64,000 nucleotides of DNA from Euglena gracilis (lineage: Eukaryota > Euglenida > Euglenophyceae > Euglenales): assembly GCA_039621445.1 (NCBI GenBank), contig CP154956.1, positions 16,993,562 through 17,057,561 on the forward strand, written 5' to 3'. This document shows positions 1 to 17,195 of this stretch, in pieces. Below the pieces are notes generated by a model. It had not been told where the DNA came from. It saw only the letters and a list, made by a program, of their open reading frames with translations, and made no database searches. The stretch's first letter is position 1, and the number at the start of each line of letters is the position of its first letter. A program made the position numbers and the translations under genes.

Positions 1-221
1 GTGGAGCTGGCGGGGGGGGGGGGGACTGCTGTGTGGGGGGCGGCCGGTGTGTACAATGAGTGTGCACACACCACCATATGAGCTGGCAAAGGCTTGGGGG
101 CTGGGGTTGGGGATGACCCACCAACTGGTCAGGTGCGGTGCCTCACTACTTACAGCCCCCACTGTAGGTTTCTGAAAACTTGCCCAACTGTGGGGCGGCC
201 AGGCTTTGCTTTAAGACCTGG

Positions 222-570
222 GGGGTCCACTAGCTAGCCAGTTTACCAGCCACTAGAAAAAATCCACTACCTAGACCCCTCCACCGCAGGGAAGTCCCGG
301 GGTCCCCCCTCCTGACCGGAAAGCGATTTCCTGCGGCGCTGCTTGCCGAGGTGGAAATGGTATTTTTAATGGGTGTTTTGTGTGATTTTGTCCAAAAAAC
401 TTCAAAAAATGCCAAAAATGGGCATTCAATTGCAAGTTTTTTTCCGGGAACAAAAAGGCGTTTCAGGCCAGTTACCGGGAAGAAATATCCAGCTAGTTAG
501 CTTCCTTGCTGGCCCTGCTTGCGGACCCCCCCCCCACCAGTCCCCTTGCGGGTCCACTAGTATTCCATAG
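222..570. repeat. Dispersed repeat, CCACTAGCTAGCC family, copy 1
   Basis: A block beginning GGTCCACTAGCTAGCCAG and ending GGGTCCACTAGTATTCC. It shares order and wording with 34934-35292: the CTAGC-rich left end, a 'ccact/ggact ... actag' sub-terminal part, a central 'gattttgtccaaaaaactc/acttc...aaaatgccaaaaat' segment, and a CTAGCTGGCC-type right part. Ends resemble inverted repeats but I could not fix a target-site duplication. It lies 3' of the last visible RCE1 exon. Confidence 0.55.
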
Positions 571-1246
571 GCCAATTTTCATAGCCCCCCCCCCCCCGGG
601 GGGGTACCAAACCCTTAGGAAGCCTGGTGGGGGCCGACCACCTCAAAGCCAAGAATCCTAATCTGGATAAAAGAAACCCAACCAGACCTTTTCAAAATAC
701 ACCCCTTCCCCCTTGGGGACCCCCCCGGGGGGGAGGGGGTGTGCCCCCACCCACCGCGCCCGGCCCAGGGGGGGACACCCCAAAATTGGGGCATTTCCCA
801 TAAAATTCTCGGCGTGGCTTCCGGCCCAGACTACCCCCCTCCCACCCCGGGAGGTCTTCCGAGTTACTCCCCCCCCGTCTAAGAACCGGAAAAGACGGGT
901 AAGAACCTGGGGGGGGGGGAGGGGTGCTTGGGCAAGGCATAAAAATGCGACTAAAAAAATCTGGTTCTTCGCGCCAAAAAAAATCACCTTATTTTGATGG
1001 CCCACTGTTGTGCGTACAGGCATTTGGATGCAAAAATCAACAATACCCCACCAAATTAGGCTTCACAGGTTTCTAAAACCTCGAAATTCTTCGAGAATTT
1101 TTTCTTGAAAACGCGCACAAAAATTAGCCTCCTTGAGAAGAGCACCTTTACAAAGATGGGAGGGACTTGCACAACGGTGGTGCTTTGACAAAGGGGGGCA
1201 AACAGAAGCCTGTCCCCAGCTCAGGATCACACAGAGGGTGACACAC
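571..1246. other. Non-coding stretch with poly-G/C tracts
   Basis: Contains repeated runs of 7-13 C or G, an AAGCCTG motif near 621-627 resembling a class I element end, and GCAAACAGAAGCCTG near 1199-1213, another such end. The missing C-terminal exon(s) of RCE1 should lie here or beyond position 1, but I could not identify them. Confidence 0.4.
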
Positions 1247-6524
<5,278 letters not shown>

Positions 6525-7343
6525 CCATGGAAGGGGCTCGCCGCGGGGGACCGGTGGTTTGGGCACTTCCCGCCCCGCGGTGTTCCCCCCAGCCAGGCCA
6601 GGGCGGAAGAGCCAGGGTCCAGGCGGTCCTGAGGTGCCTGTCACATCGGGGAGGACGATGACATAGGGCGGGGTTACAACCGTTGGGGGGGGGGGAGGGC
6701 GGCTTCATTCCATCAACCCCAGGGGTGGGGGTGGGGGGGATACAGGCGGGCACCTCAGTGCCAGCGCGTTGCCCACGGCGGGCCCCGGCAGCTCCGGCGG
6801 CTGCATGGGGCCAAACGGCAGGCCGCGGGGGCACAGCGCCAGCGCTGCTGGAGCGGTGGGGGGGGGCAGATGGGTCGGGAGGGGGGTTCTTTCCAGCCAG
6901 CGACGCAGGGGGAGCCCGAGGGGGCGGCTGAATGTGCGTCAGAGAGCCGATTGGACACCGGCCAAGAAGTTGGTGGTTCGCAGCGAGAGGACTGCGCCGG
7001 ATGTCTTCGATCATAAAATGTCAGTTGCCGGCATCTGAGGCCGAAGCTTTGAAATGACCGGAACAATCTGAGGCAATGAACAGGGGACCTAAATGTTGCA
7101 TCGTGCGCCGTGTGACCGATCCGCCGAACAAAGCCCAAAGCCAGAATTTGCATCATTGGACACAAATACCAAGAGGAGGGCCAAAAAGCCAAAAAAAAAT
7201 TTCAATGATTCAACAAGACACATCACATAAATATGGGGACGGGTTGATGAGTTTGAAAAATTTCCTTTGTGGTCCCATTAATGAAGAGCCCATTTATAAA
7301 AAAACGTGGCCCAAACTTTCCAACGATTGAAAGAAATCATATA
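6525..7343. other. Upstream of RCE1; no gene recognised
   Basis: Minus-strand frame of RCE1 exon 1 stays open upward past 6660 without a convincing ATG other than 6524. GC-rich stretch 6690-6960 has proline/glycine frames on both strands typical of poly-G/C tracts. No promoter motif could be supported. Confidence 0.3.
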
Positions 7344-7987
7344 ACCCCCCCCCCATTTAAACCGACCCGTCGGTTTAGGACTTTTGGGTTGGCGGAAATC
7401 CTGGAGTGGGTCGGTTTAGACGGGGGGGGGGTCGGTTTCAGGGGGAGCACATGGCTGGCCTACGGCTGGCCGATGGCATGACGGAAGCGGGTTGATGTTA
7501 GCAAGCAATTTCAATGGGCAAATGCCCGGTTTGGTCGGTCAATTACTAACTTTGAGTGACAAATGCCTAATTTGGGATGCAAATTCTTAATTTTTGGGGA
7601 CAAATGCTGACTTTTGGGTGTAATATCCAATTTTTGGTGGCAAACTGCCTGATTTTGGGTGCAAACTTCACATTTTAGGTGGAAAATGCCTAATTTTGTA
7701 ATTTTTGGGTGCCAACACCAAATTTTCGGAGGAAAATGCCCAATTTGAGGTGCAAACTCCAAAATTTGGACACAAATGCCTAATTTTGGGGGTAAAATCC
7801 TAATTTTGGGTCTTCAATACTAATCATTCAATGAGGATGGACGCTCTTTCTGTTGGCGGTTTCCAATATTTTGTGCATGTTTGTCATCCAATTTGCCATG
7901 GGTCGGTTTATTTCTGATTTTGGTTGAAATTCTGCAATGGGTCGGTCGGTTTAGAAGGGGGGTCGGTTTAAATGGGGGGGGGGGGGT
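7344..7987. mobile_element. Class II (TA-flanked, poly-C end) element, 644 bp
   Basis: Left terminus ACCCCCCCCCC then ATTTAAACCGACC; right terminus GGTCGGTTTAAAT then poly-G and T. Both ends are directly flanked by TA (7342-7343 and 7988-7989). Sub-terminal GGTCGGTTTA motifs are repeated in both arms. The centre (about 7550-7830) is a degenerate array of roughly 30-bp units of the form 'taattttgggtgcaaatgc'. No coding capacity. Confidence 0.72.
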
Positions 7988-8283
7988 TAGGGGTCTTCCA
8001 TCGCCAGTTTAATATAAATGATATTTTTGTCCTTGCGGAACAACTCACGTGAAAACCACTTTCGGCTTCGCGAGGGGCAGTGAAGAGAAATGGAAACCGA
8101 AACGGGGCAGGCACAGAACCTCGTAACAACCAGAAACAACACACAACGTTCAAGGAAAGGGAGAGAGGCAGGGAAAAATATCAGCGGCGCGGCACTGGGC
8201 CCAGTCCAGTGGGGGGTATGGAAGGGAAGGCAGGCGAGAAGCCGGGGGTTTTCGAGGGCGGCCCGGGCCGGGGCGGGGCGGGC

Positions 8284-11200
8284 CTACTTCTTCGCGTCCC
8301 CCAGGAGGCCCTTCAGGTCGTTCTTTGCGTTGCCCATCTCGATGCGCTTCGACATCTGCTCCAGCGTCTGCACCGGTGGGGGAGGGCGAGACAGCGGTGG
8401 CGGGCGAAAGCCGGGGGTACGCAAACAAAGCGAGGCGCGTGGTTGCAGTGAGGAGGGAGAGGGAGGGAGGAGGGCGGCAGAGAAAGGAGGGAGAGGGCGG
8501 GAGAGAGGTACACCTCCTTCAGCATCTCCCCAAATTCGATCGCCATGTCCTCCATCTTTTGCTTCTGCAGAGGTGAGCACGGATCGTCTCCGGAATGCGA
8601 ACTTGCACTTTCATGTGTACGCCTTCATCATCCAGAAAAGAATCAATTGAAAGAACCTGTTTGAATTCAAAGTCTCTCATTTTGAAACTGAAACAGAACA
8701 AGTAGAAACAAGCTTTGGCAACCAGGGCAACTGGGGGAAAAAAACACGCACATTTCGCACATCCAAAAAGGAGAGGAGGAAAAAAGCAACGTTCGTTCCC
8801 AATAAACAGAGAAACACTAACAAATTAAATAATGATAATAATAATTACTGGAAGTCTCTTTCCACTGGCCCCCCAGGCGCCCAATGGTGTGTCGACGGGT
8901 TACTGCATAGGAATTTGGCCTAAATCAATGCCGAATTTCTGGTCAATTTTTTTGGGTCTGAAATCACAAAATTTTGGCTTCGAAATCAACCAACGAATAG
9001 ACAAACAAACAAATAACTATGCTATCTATAATCAGGCTTCTTTTTAAGTCCCCCCCCACCCACCCAGGGTGACGCGGGACCCCCCCCCGGGGGGGGGACC
9101 CCCCCAAAATTGGGCCCGTTAAAGGCAATTTTCAATACCTTTTCGGCAGTACAATTTTCAATACCTTTTCAGCGCTTCGCGCCGAAAAGGTATACCCGGG
9201 ACCCCCCCGGGGGGGATCAGGCCCAGACCCACCCCCCCGGGGGGTCTTCTGACTTAAAAAGAAGCCTGTCTATAATCTATAATATATAAGATATAATACT
9301 ATAAATATAATATGTATAATATCATTATCTATAATATCTGTGATATACTATAATACCTAAATAAATAACGCTGTAAGTGTGCGCGATGGATGGACGGTCA
9401 GACAGCCAAGTCAAGGAAGCCTACGAGCCACGGGGACCTGTTCGTTGATCTTCTTCGTCTTCTCCGCAATGACGGCGTCCTTCTCCTCACGGGTGCGCTC
9501 CAGCTCCACCCGCGACTGCTCCAGCTCCTCCTTCAGGGTCGTGATGGAGGACTGCAGCAGCTCGATCCGGTGGATCAGCTCTCCCTGGGGGAGGCCACAG
9601 TGGCCCAGATCACCAGCCAACCGGTGCCGTGTTTCGCCCGAGTATGCCAGGGGGGGGGGGGAGGGGACAAAACCACCAAAAAAAAAACAGGCAAAAATAA
9701 AACATGAAAATGAAAAAAATGAAAAAAAATGAAAAAAATGCCCATTTTCAAAAATATTCCTGAGGTGAAAAAAGAAAACAAATATGCCAAAAAACGTTCC
9801 CCTGGGGCATGTCAATGTACCATCCTTATGGCATGTATGTATCACCCCTGGGCACTGTCAAATAATCTCCAAGACCGCAAAAAATATGACCACACATTCG
9901 GAAATTAAACTTTAAAACATCCAGTAACTGAAAGAAAAGATAATGGGGGTCAAATGTCACCATAGGGTTAAAATTGTCACCAGGTCGGCCAACACCAGCA
10001 GACAGAAAACCAGGAATTCAACACCTATTTGTGCCAATACGGGCTTATTTTCGAGGCAAGTGCAGGAGGGCATTTGAAGGTTATTGGTTCGGACCTGCAT
10101 CGCCTTGTACTGCCGATACATCTCGCCATGCGTGATGTCCGTCTGCGTCTCCTCCTCTTTGAACTTCCTCTCAAGCTCTGAGTGGCGTTTTTTAAAAAAA
10201 ATAAATGGAAAACATGACATAACTAAAATTTGCGATGAATCATTGAACAGACTTCGGCTTACATACCCCCCCCCCCCGTTTTCTTCGTCCGATTTTTGTG
10301 TCAAAACCCTCAAAGGTGGTTTTAGGACGTCACTTAAAGACCCCATGGGTGGGAGAGGTCCGGCTCAAGGGTCGGAAAACTTGGGCTGGCTGGAAAAAGG
10401 CTGCCAGCTGGCTTCCCCTCCCATCCTCCAAGGAGTCCCCGGGGAACTGGGTGCGACTGGGGGACGGAATGGAGACCAAAAAAATTGAAACAGAAAAAAA
10501 ATGCCCCCCCAAAAAACTTCAAAATGCAAACCCCCGGGCACCCCCACACTCACACTCACCCACCCACCAACCCACCCACCCACCCACCCACCACGACACA
10601 ACACAACACATCACAACACAACAAAACTCAACACAATGCACGGTGCAATACAAAGTAGCTCAACAAAACACAGGTTAACACAAACGCGCGCACAACACAC
10701 ACATCACATACATCACACATACATCACAGCACAACAATGCATGGTGCAATACAAAGTAGCTCAACAAAACACAGGTTAACACAAACGCGCGCGCGCGCAC
10801 ACACACACACACGCGCGCGCACACACACCGATGATCTTGCGGCGCAGCCCCTCCTGTTCCAGGCATGCCCGCTGGGTCTGCTCTGCCCGGATTACGAGGA
10901 AGCGCTCCAGCGCCTGGATGCGGGCCTTGTTCTCGTCGATCGGCCCCGGGCCGCTTTGCCCCGTCGGTCCCCACAATTTTGGGACAACACCCCCCCCCCC
11001 CAAGCACCTCCAAAATGCTACCTCCCCCCCCCCATTGTCGTACGACCGGGTACCTGCAACCTGCACCGGGGGGTGGTCGTTATAGTGGGGGTGGTTGCTG
11101 TTCACAATATTGACCGATACCAACGGGGACCCGAACTGTCGTCATGTCCTTGCACAACCGCAGAGGCTTTCGAGCCATCTCTATGGGTGTACAAAACATG

Positions 11201-12505
11201 AGCGCCGGTGGGGAACATGGAAAATGCCTGGAAAAGGGCGGCATCTTCATACAACAAAACAGCCTCTTTTTCGCGTCCTGACCTGCAACCTGCGACCGGG
11301 GGGTGGTCGTCATAGTGGGGTGGTTGTTCGACAAGGGGGGGGAGGTACTTCTACTTCTACTACTACTTCTTGCTTGCTGCTGCTTGGGTTGGCTGTTGAA
11401 AACCCCGGAAGGGGGCAGTCCTATTGGGGGGGGGGGGCTTTACTTCTGAATTTGCTGAGAAATTTCAGCAAAACAAACCTTCCCTCAGGAAGATCTCGGA
11501 AAAAAGCCCACTGCAAACGAAAATTGTGCCGAAAAATGCAAATTTTTGCGGGTAAAAAAAAGAAAGGAAAGAAAGAAAAGACAATTAAAACCACACAATT
11601 TCGGGGCATTTCGACCAATTCAGGAGGGATTGATTGTTCGGATTCTTCCAAACGTACCGAAGCGGGGTGGTAGGATTTCTGGAGGGGGGAGTTCATGCAT
11701 GGCGACGGAAGGACGAAAAGAGCTTCTGGGTGGGAGGCCTGACCCAGGAGTGCGCCCTAGACTCCTGGGCGGGGCCTGGGGGAGGGACCGAGCCAGGCCT
11801 GGAACGGCGAAGAGGCCCGGCCTGCAGCTGCTTCTCCTCCTCCGCCGCCTGGGGGAAAGGAGGCGCCGCGAACCGTCCCCCGGGGGATGGTGGGGAGTGG
11901 ACTCCTTGCCAGAGGCTTAATGGGAACACGGTGCAACCCCCCCCCCCAATAACGTGGTGGGGCCCTTGCTCCTGGCAGCGACCAAATAACTTGGCGGTGG
12001 GAGGGGCAAAAAAAGATGGTTCCAGCAGCTTGACATCCCCCCTTTTCAGGCAAAATTCCTTCACGGCGCTGGAAAAAGGGCCCAAATAACCTACCGGGGG
12101 GGGGCAGGGCCAAAAGTTGGTACCAATAACTTGGCACCACGCCAGGTTATTTGGGGGGTTTACTGCCATTTGGGGTCATCTTCCCCTCTCCAAAGCTATT
12201 TGTTTCTTGCTTGGTTGCCATCCCCCCCCCCCCGGGAGGGGGTGATCGGAAGGGGCTTCTGGGGTCATTTTGGGGACCCATTTTTTTGCGCGAAAATAGG
12301 GGGTGACCGCTTGTCTGACTCCTCCCCGCCTTACGTCTACCGTTTGTCCTCGGGGCTGCTGAAGCCTAGGCCATCGTTGAGGGGTTTGCCGCCAGAGGAC
12401 TTCCGGAAACCCTCATCGCCATCGCCATCCCTCAACGCACACCTCCAGCAACTTCTTGTCGGCTGGGCTCTGGCTCGCAGCCTTCTTGCCCGTCTTCTTG
12501 GACAT
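8284..12505 (-). CDS. DRC12/CCDC153-like coiled-coil protein
   Basis: Probable subunit of the axonemal nexin-dynein regulatory complex. Six exons on the minus strand: 12443-12505 (ATG, MSKKTGKK), 10829-10931 (NKARIQALERFL), 10095-10177 (ETQTDITHGEMYRQYKAMQ), 9438-9584 (ELIHRIELLQ...TREEKDAVI), 8514-8564 (KMEDMAIEFGEMLKE) and 8284-8367 (TLEQMSKRIE...GDAKK, stop TAG). Lengths 63+103+83+147+51+84 give 531 nt, so 176 residues, and every junction phase fits. Acceptors are CAG except the second exon (GAG, weak). The protein is almost wholly heptad coiled coil, with a basic N-terminus. Assignment rests on overall size and the KMEDMAxEFGEMLKETLEQM-type C-terminus as I remember the family; another small ciliary coiled-coil protein is possible. 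Confidence 0.68.
9033..9268. mobile_element. Class I MITE, 236 bp, perfect TIR and TSD
   Basis: Perfect 18-bp terminal inverted repeats CAGGCTTCTTTTTAAGTC (9033-9050 and 9251-9268). Perfect 8-bp target-site duplication tctataat (9025-9032 and 9269-9276). The interior has poly-C/G tracts, a duplicated CAATACCTTTTC segment and a GCGCTTCGCGC hairpin. Inserted in an intron of the DRC12-like gene, in AT-rich sequence. Termini and duplication length are hAT-like. Confidence 0.9.
10555..10830. repeat. Compound microsatellite (CCAC, CAACA, CACG)
   Basis: CCCA units, then ACAACACA units, then a direct duplication of about 112 bp (the 'tgcacggtgcaatacaaagtagctc' segment occurs near 10635 and 10740), then CG/CA dinucleotides. 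The array abuts the donor of the DRC12-like exon 10829-10931, which reads GTGTGTGTG. Confidence 0.85.
11020..11345. mobile_element. Class II (TA-flanked) element, 326 bp
   Basis: Left terminus CCTCCCCCCC then TTGTCGTACGACC; right terminus reads CCTCCCCCCCC then TTGTCGAACAACC on the other strand. Both ends are flanked by TA (11018-11019, 11346-11347). Each arm carries the motif CCTGCAACCTGYRACCGGGG followed by TGGTCGT, also found at 43.2-43.4, 45.0 and 31.5 kb. It lies in intron 1 of the DRC12-like gene. Confidence 0.7.
11930..12195. repeat. Repeats of AATAACTTGGC type
   Basis: At least six direct or inverted copies of (C)CAATAACxTGG / GGTTATTTGG within 260 bp (for example 11948, 11985, 12085, 12125, 12145). 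Similar TATTATTTGGGG motifs recur at 52.7-53.05 kb. It lies in intron 1 of the DRC12-like gene. Confidence 0.6.
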
Positions 12506-13395
12506 CCTTGGGGGGAGGACAGGCCCCAGAAAGCTGTCCCGAGACCATGCCGGGCCAGACCATGAACTTGGCATGATCCCAGAATTTCCGGAAGACCACA
12601 GCAACACGACCGTCCATATCTTCAAAGATGCATTAAAACACTGCAATGTGGGTACCTTGCCTGGCTGGTTGAGGGGGGAGTGGGAGGGGCGCCTCTCCCA
12701 TCTAAAAAGTGGTGCGGCCAAAATGACATTATCTACTTGGCACGAAAGGCTGGGCTGAAAAAACTGTGAAATATGTTAAAAAAATTCGAACCCCAAAATC
12801 GACCCAAATCCCATTTTGGTCAAAATTGCCAAAATCATTGGCGTGAAGCACCAATCAGGGGGGGGGGGTCCCTCGTAGCCCACTGGGTTCAATCTGGATC
12901 CCTTGGCAGGCAGGTGGGGAGGGGGGGGCGGTCCGGACACCCCCTGTGGACAAGCCGTGACAACCTTCATATGTTGAACCCTGGCCTGCACCCACTGGAA
13001 AACAGAATCTATGTTCGAGCACGGCATACCTCCGTTGCCACTGCGCCGGGTCAGCGGAGGGCGGTCATCTTGAAGGCGGCTGCGACAACGAAAGGGCATA
13101 TGAGAGAGGCATGGACTTAGGGATCGTCCGCCAACAAACAGGCCAACCTCAGTGCGAGTGTCGGAAGTTAGGGCCGGGCGGTTCCCAACATTCGTGCCTG
13201 TGGCTTTGATCCAGTGGTCGCAATGTCCGAATGGCAGCCTGTCGCGCTCACCACCTCTCGATAAAACCAGCCCTTAATTCTTTAACAGGGGGAGGTTGTT
13301 CTTTGGACAACGCAGAAATGAGCAGCTGATGTCATCAATAAAATCCTTTGCTCTGCGTGCTATTATTGGAGTGAATCCATCAAACAGTTTCCCAT
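12506..13395. other. Intergenic; nothing recognised
   Basis: Region upstream of the DRC12-like ATG. Mixed composition with short poly-G tracts near 12860 and 12920. Short frames only, none with recognisable protein features. A promoter for the DRC12-like gene is expected here but no motif can be supported. Confidence 0.3.
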
Positions 13396-13396
13396 C

Positions 13397-13552
13397 CAGG
13401 GTTTGTTGGCCGCTGATCATGCCGACCACAGACCACAGACCACGGACCACAATCCAGGGTTTGTTGGCCGCTGATCGTGCCGACCACAGGCCACAGACCA
13501 CAGACCACAATCCAGGGTTTGTTGGCCGCTGATTGTGCCGACCACAGTGAAC
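13397..13552. repeat. About 60-bp tandem repeat, three copies
   Basis: Three direct copies of a unit built from CCAGGGTTTGTTGGCCGCTG, ATCATGCCGACC and several ACCACAG steps. Copies differ at a few sites and in the number of ACCACAG steps. Confidence 0.88.
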
Positions 13553-14440
13553 CCCCGACCCAGATGGGCAGTGGGAAGAGCGCAGGCGGGTTCGACTATT
13601 TCGAACGGACACGTGGTCCCCTGGACTATAAACAAGTGACTTACAATTTTGCAAGAACTGGCGTCATTTTGGGAAGGAATTGCGGCACACGCTTTTGCTC
13701 TTGAGAGCGTAATGCTTCTTCTCGCAAGCACCATATTTCTCCCCACAGATGATGATCAGGGCTGCCTACATGAGAAGGGAAGCCTCCAATAATGTGGCGT
13801 GCCAAATTGGCACATGCAAACCTCCCCCCACATGACTTTGACCAGTCACAACACGTTCTATGCCGAAACAAGCATAGAATGTTTTTGCCCCAAAACTACA
13901 TGGGAGGCAAAAGCTGACACTTTCTGATGGCGGTAAACAGAGAAATCATCTCATTGTTCGTGGAGCTGCAGAAATAAGGAGATCGTCCAATAACTTTCCA
14001 TTCCAGGGGGGTAAAACTTTGGGGGGTTCATCTACCCAGTCGTTCACAACTCCATTTTCGTTATAAGCGTGTGATGGACCCATTGAGAGACTTTGTATTT
14101 TTGAGCAAAAAAATGTCCGTATGGCAATTTACAAATTTTTGTATTTGCCAATTTGTGTATTTGCCAAGATGAGCCAGGGTGGCAGTGGCTAGGCAAAAAA
14201 GGCGACAAATGCAAAGAGTATTGCTCTGGGAGGTTCGCTGATCGATGGGCAGTTCTACTGAGCACGGTCACGGGGCATCAGGGGAGGGAAGGGACAGCTG
14301 ACAGCTGAGAATATTAAACACACAAATAAACGCCAGCGTGTCTCCCCCAGCGTATCGCGGGAGGGAACGGCGCCGATGGCAGTGGGCCAATGCGATTCGT
14401 GCACGGCGGCCCGCGTGAGGACGGGAGGGGGTGCGGGGGG

Positions 14441-16584
14441 TCAGGGGGCGGGGGCCGGGTCGCAGAGCCGGAGGAGGTGCTGGTGGAGCCAGCGGAACAC
14501 GAGGTCGGTCGGCCGGCCGATGAAGTCCGCCATCTGGGCGGCGGACAGGGCGACCTGGTCCCCCTCCATGCGGTTCAGCAGGCAGACGCAGACGCACGCC
14601 GTGGGCAGGCCTGGGGGAGGGGCGGAGGGGGGGGACTGGCATCCCGTCCACCGGCAGAATAAAAACCGCAATAAAAATTCCGCATTAAATAAATAAATAA
14701 ATAAATAACCGTAATAAATAAATAAAAAACCGCAATGAATATGAATGAGTTGGCCCTTTATTTGTTGAATGCAAATTATTATTTCTTTTGTTTTGTTTCA
14801 TGGGGACAATGTGGCATCTGCCAAAGACACAGCAGTGGATTCAGGAATCTTCCCTGACAGATTGGGTGTTTAAATGACAGAAACATACTATTACCCCCTC
14901 CCGGGGAGACTGTCTCCAGACTAAATCAGCAAGTTGCTCAAATGATTGCGGCATTGCTTGAAAACCCTTTTCAGGCCAAAATTCTGAAAACGCTCTGAAA
15001 ATGTGTAAGGCTGGGATTTCGTCCCAGGAGCTCGTTTATGGCATCAACGTGTGTGGTTCCTCCCAAAAGTTGCAAATCATGCAAGGAGGAGCCTGGGGTG
15101 TCTTCTCCGCCGATGCCATTCGTGAGAATAAACAGGCACCACCTCCCATTCGAAGCGGTGGAAACCGGTGCTTGAACTGGCACACTGGCACCCCCCCCCC
15201 ATTCAACGCGTCCTCTGTTCGCCCGGGGGCACACCCAGCTGCTTGCCGAACGCCCCGAGGTAGTTGCTCTCCATCTCCACATTACGCACCCCCAGCCCGT
15301 GGATGTGCCGCACGAACTCCATCTTCTGCTCCTCCGTGTAGTGGCAGAGGCTGCCGTCGACCCGGCCCTGCCCCTCGTAGAAACAGTCCGCCGTGAGCAG
15401 GCGGAAGGTCACCAACCTTCCGGTGCCCTGGAGGGCTTGGCACGACCCTGGTGGGGGAAGTGCCTGCCTGGTCGCGGGTCAAAAAGTGCCCCAAAATGGA
15501 CTTTTCTGGGCCGAAAGTGCCTTGCCTGAGTCCCCAGATTTTGGTCCCCTTCGGGGGGGGGGGTCGGATCTGTGTGCGTTGGAGTGCCTGCCCAAGCACC
15601 AAGCAGGCACCCCTCCCCTCGAGGTAAGGTCGGCATCACCTTAAAATTCAGCCTGGCTGTCATAGTCTTGCCCTTCTCCACCTGGGAGGGAGGGGTAAGC
15701 GTGTGGGAAATGGGAAAATTCGTGCGGTGCGCCAGTGTTCCGGGTGCCAGGAGTGTGCCAGGAAACAGAAAAGTGCAAATGAAAAGCAACTAACCCCCCC
15801 CTTAACAGAAGCGCGGGGCCGCTACAAGCGCAGGGTCCAAATAGAAGCGCACCCGCTGCCACCAGAGGCGGCGGTCCGCTATAAGCGCACCCGTGCTTCT
15901 ATTAAACCCGACCCCCCACTTATAAACCCATGCGCCTTGGCGGTTCTCTTTGCCTTCTCATGTCTTCCGGGGGGGGGGGTATAGGTCACGGTTCAGTGGT
16001 TGGGCCCGAGGGGGGGGTTATAAGTGGGGTTATAGGGGGGGGGGTTATAGGATGGGGGGGGGGGTTGCTGGTACGACGCGGCTCATCGCCACATGTAGCA
16101 GCAGCCATTTGGTCGTCAACGGAATGAAAGGAGGACGTGCAGTCAACTCTTAGGGGGTCCACAATACCTTCTCAGCCACCCATGGCGGGGCGAGAAAGGC
16201 TGAACGTGTACCCTGGTTTCTCAGACACTAAACCGTGACCTATAACCTCCCCACTTATAACCCCCCCCCGGGGCCAACCACTAAACAGGATCCTGTAACC
16301 CCCGGGGGGGGGTGTAAGTGGGGGGGTTAGAGGGAGGTACCTGGGAATCGCGGAGTGGGTATGAGTGAAACAAATGCATAAATTCATTGTGACCGTGCAT
16401 CAAATAAAATGTTCCCTCCACATTCAAATGTGGGAGAGGGATGGAATGCATGCTGGGGAAAAAAACCACACACCACACACAACACAACACACTGGGAGGT
16501 CACCACGCACGCTGTACAACTCCTCCACAAGCTCAGGAGTGAACCCGTTCGATGGGCGCCGGACCATCTTTCCCAAAATTAAAT
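14441..16584 (-). CDS. Uridine phosphorylase, C-terminal half
   Basis: Nucleoside phosphorylase family enzyme of the UPP type, which splits uridine to uracil and ribose-1-phosphate. Three consecutive minus-strand exons with matching phases: 16493-16584 (LILGKMVRRP...FTPELVEEL), 15235-15427 (FYEGQGRVDG, YTEEQKMEF, GVRNVEMES) and 14441-14610 (CLLNRMEGDQV...DFIGRPTDLV, stop TGA at 14441-14443). FYEGQGRxDG, the VRNxEMES segment (nucleoside-contacting Glu-Met-Glu) and LLNRxEGDQ are hallmark UPP motifs, and C-terminal length agrees with eukaryotic UPP1/UPP2. The N-terminal half, with the phosphate-binding residues and the conserved GTSGG-type loop, was not found between 16.6 and 25 kb; exons there may be short, or the copy may be incomplete. 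Confidence 0.85.
14690..14735. repeat. AAAT microsatellite
   Basis: Short TAAA/AATA runs just upstream (minus strand) of the last uridine phosphorylase exon. Confidence 0.8.
15440..15615. repeat. Dispersed repeat, relative of 4690-4875
   Basis: Shares 'gccccaaaatggacttttctgggc', 'ggtcggatctgtgtgc' and 'ggagtgcctgcccaagcac' with 4690-4875. It lies in the uridine phosphorylase intron, starting only about 13 bp from the exon acceptor at 15427. Confidence 0.6.
15900..16080. repeat. TTATAAGTGGGG repeat cluster, copy 1
   Basis: Starts CCCGACCCCCCACTTATAA and contains CTTTGCCTTCTCATGTCTTCC, CACGGTTCAGTGGTTGG and repeated GGTTATAAGTGGGG / GGTTATAGG blocks. The same ordered motifs occur at 40339-40486. 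Related to the small class II fold-backs at 16245 and 40251. Confidence 0.7.
16245..16327. mobile_element. Small class II fold-back, 83 bp
   Basis: Inverted termini ACCTCCCCACTTATAACC and GGTGTAAGTGGGGGGGT, flanked by TA on both sides (16243-16244, 16328-16329). The core contains GGCCAACCACTAAACAGGAT, the reverse complement of the core of the 40251-40337 element. Confidence 0.65.
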
Positions 16585-16939
16585 CTGGGGACCCAACAGC
16601 TGGATGGGCAACTCTGTTGTACGGCCTAGGTGGCCGATCTCGTACTGAACACGTTGTTGGCTTGTTCCTTTGCCCAATCGTGCAGAAAAAACATTTTCCA
16701 GTGTAATAACCGGCACCAGGACATGCAAAATGTTGGTGTGGTGTGGTCTGGTGTCCCAGGACCGCAGTGGGAAATGCAAAGCTTATGAAAATCAGAGTGT
16801 CCCACGGCAGGTGTTCCCACAGCATACGGCGCTCGTACACCTGACATGTGTGTTTGAGAACCCACCGGTGGCTTCTTCATTGTAATGGGGGGTTGCAAGA
16901 ACGATTTGGGGCAGGTGATACCGAGCCACGCACGACATA

Positions 16940-17195
16940 CACTTACTTATATACATATATGTATGTATATAATATATATATACATATATATATGTATATA
17001 AATATGTATGTATATAATATATATGGCAGGTGAGAACTTCAGTACCCTGCCGGGGGGGTACTAACCCTAACCCGAACCCTAACCCAACCCTTAGGGTTAG
17101 GGTTAGGGTTAGGGTTAGGGTTAGGGTTAGGGTTAGGGTTAGGGTGGTCATTGTGGGGGGAACTTTAATTCTCACCTGCTATATATATCATATAC
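16940..17195. mobile_element. Fold-back element with head-to-head telomeric units
   Basis: Within a TATA/ACAT microsatellite, inverted ends TGGCAGGTGAGAACTT (17025-) and AATTCTCACCTGC (-17181) enclose CCCTAAC units (about 17063-17090) facing about ten TTAGGG units (17092-17144). The layout (CCCTAA)n-(TTAGGG)n within a small inverted repeat argues for an element carrying telomere-like repeats rather than a chromosome end. Confidence 0.7.

Noticed and set aside
8284-12505. Idea that whole introns are single MITEs (classical introners)
   Set aside because: The class I element at 9033-9268 lies well inside its intron with ordinary sequence on both sides. No recognised intron is coextensive with an element, apart from the untested case at 34436-34558.
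17060-17150. True telomere or chromosome end
   Set aside because: The array is short, head-to-head, enclosed by inverted ends and flanked by ordinary sequence including a gene-bearing side.
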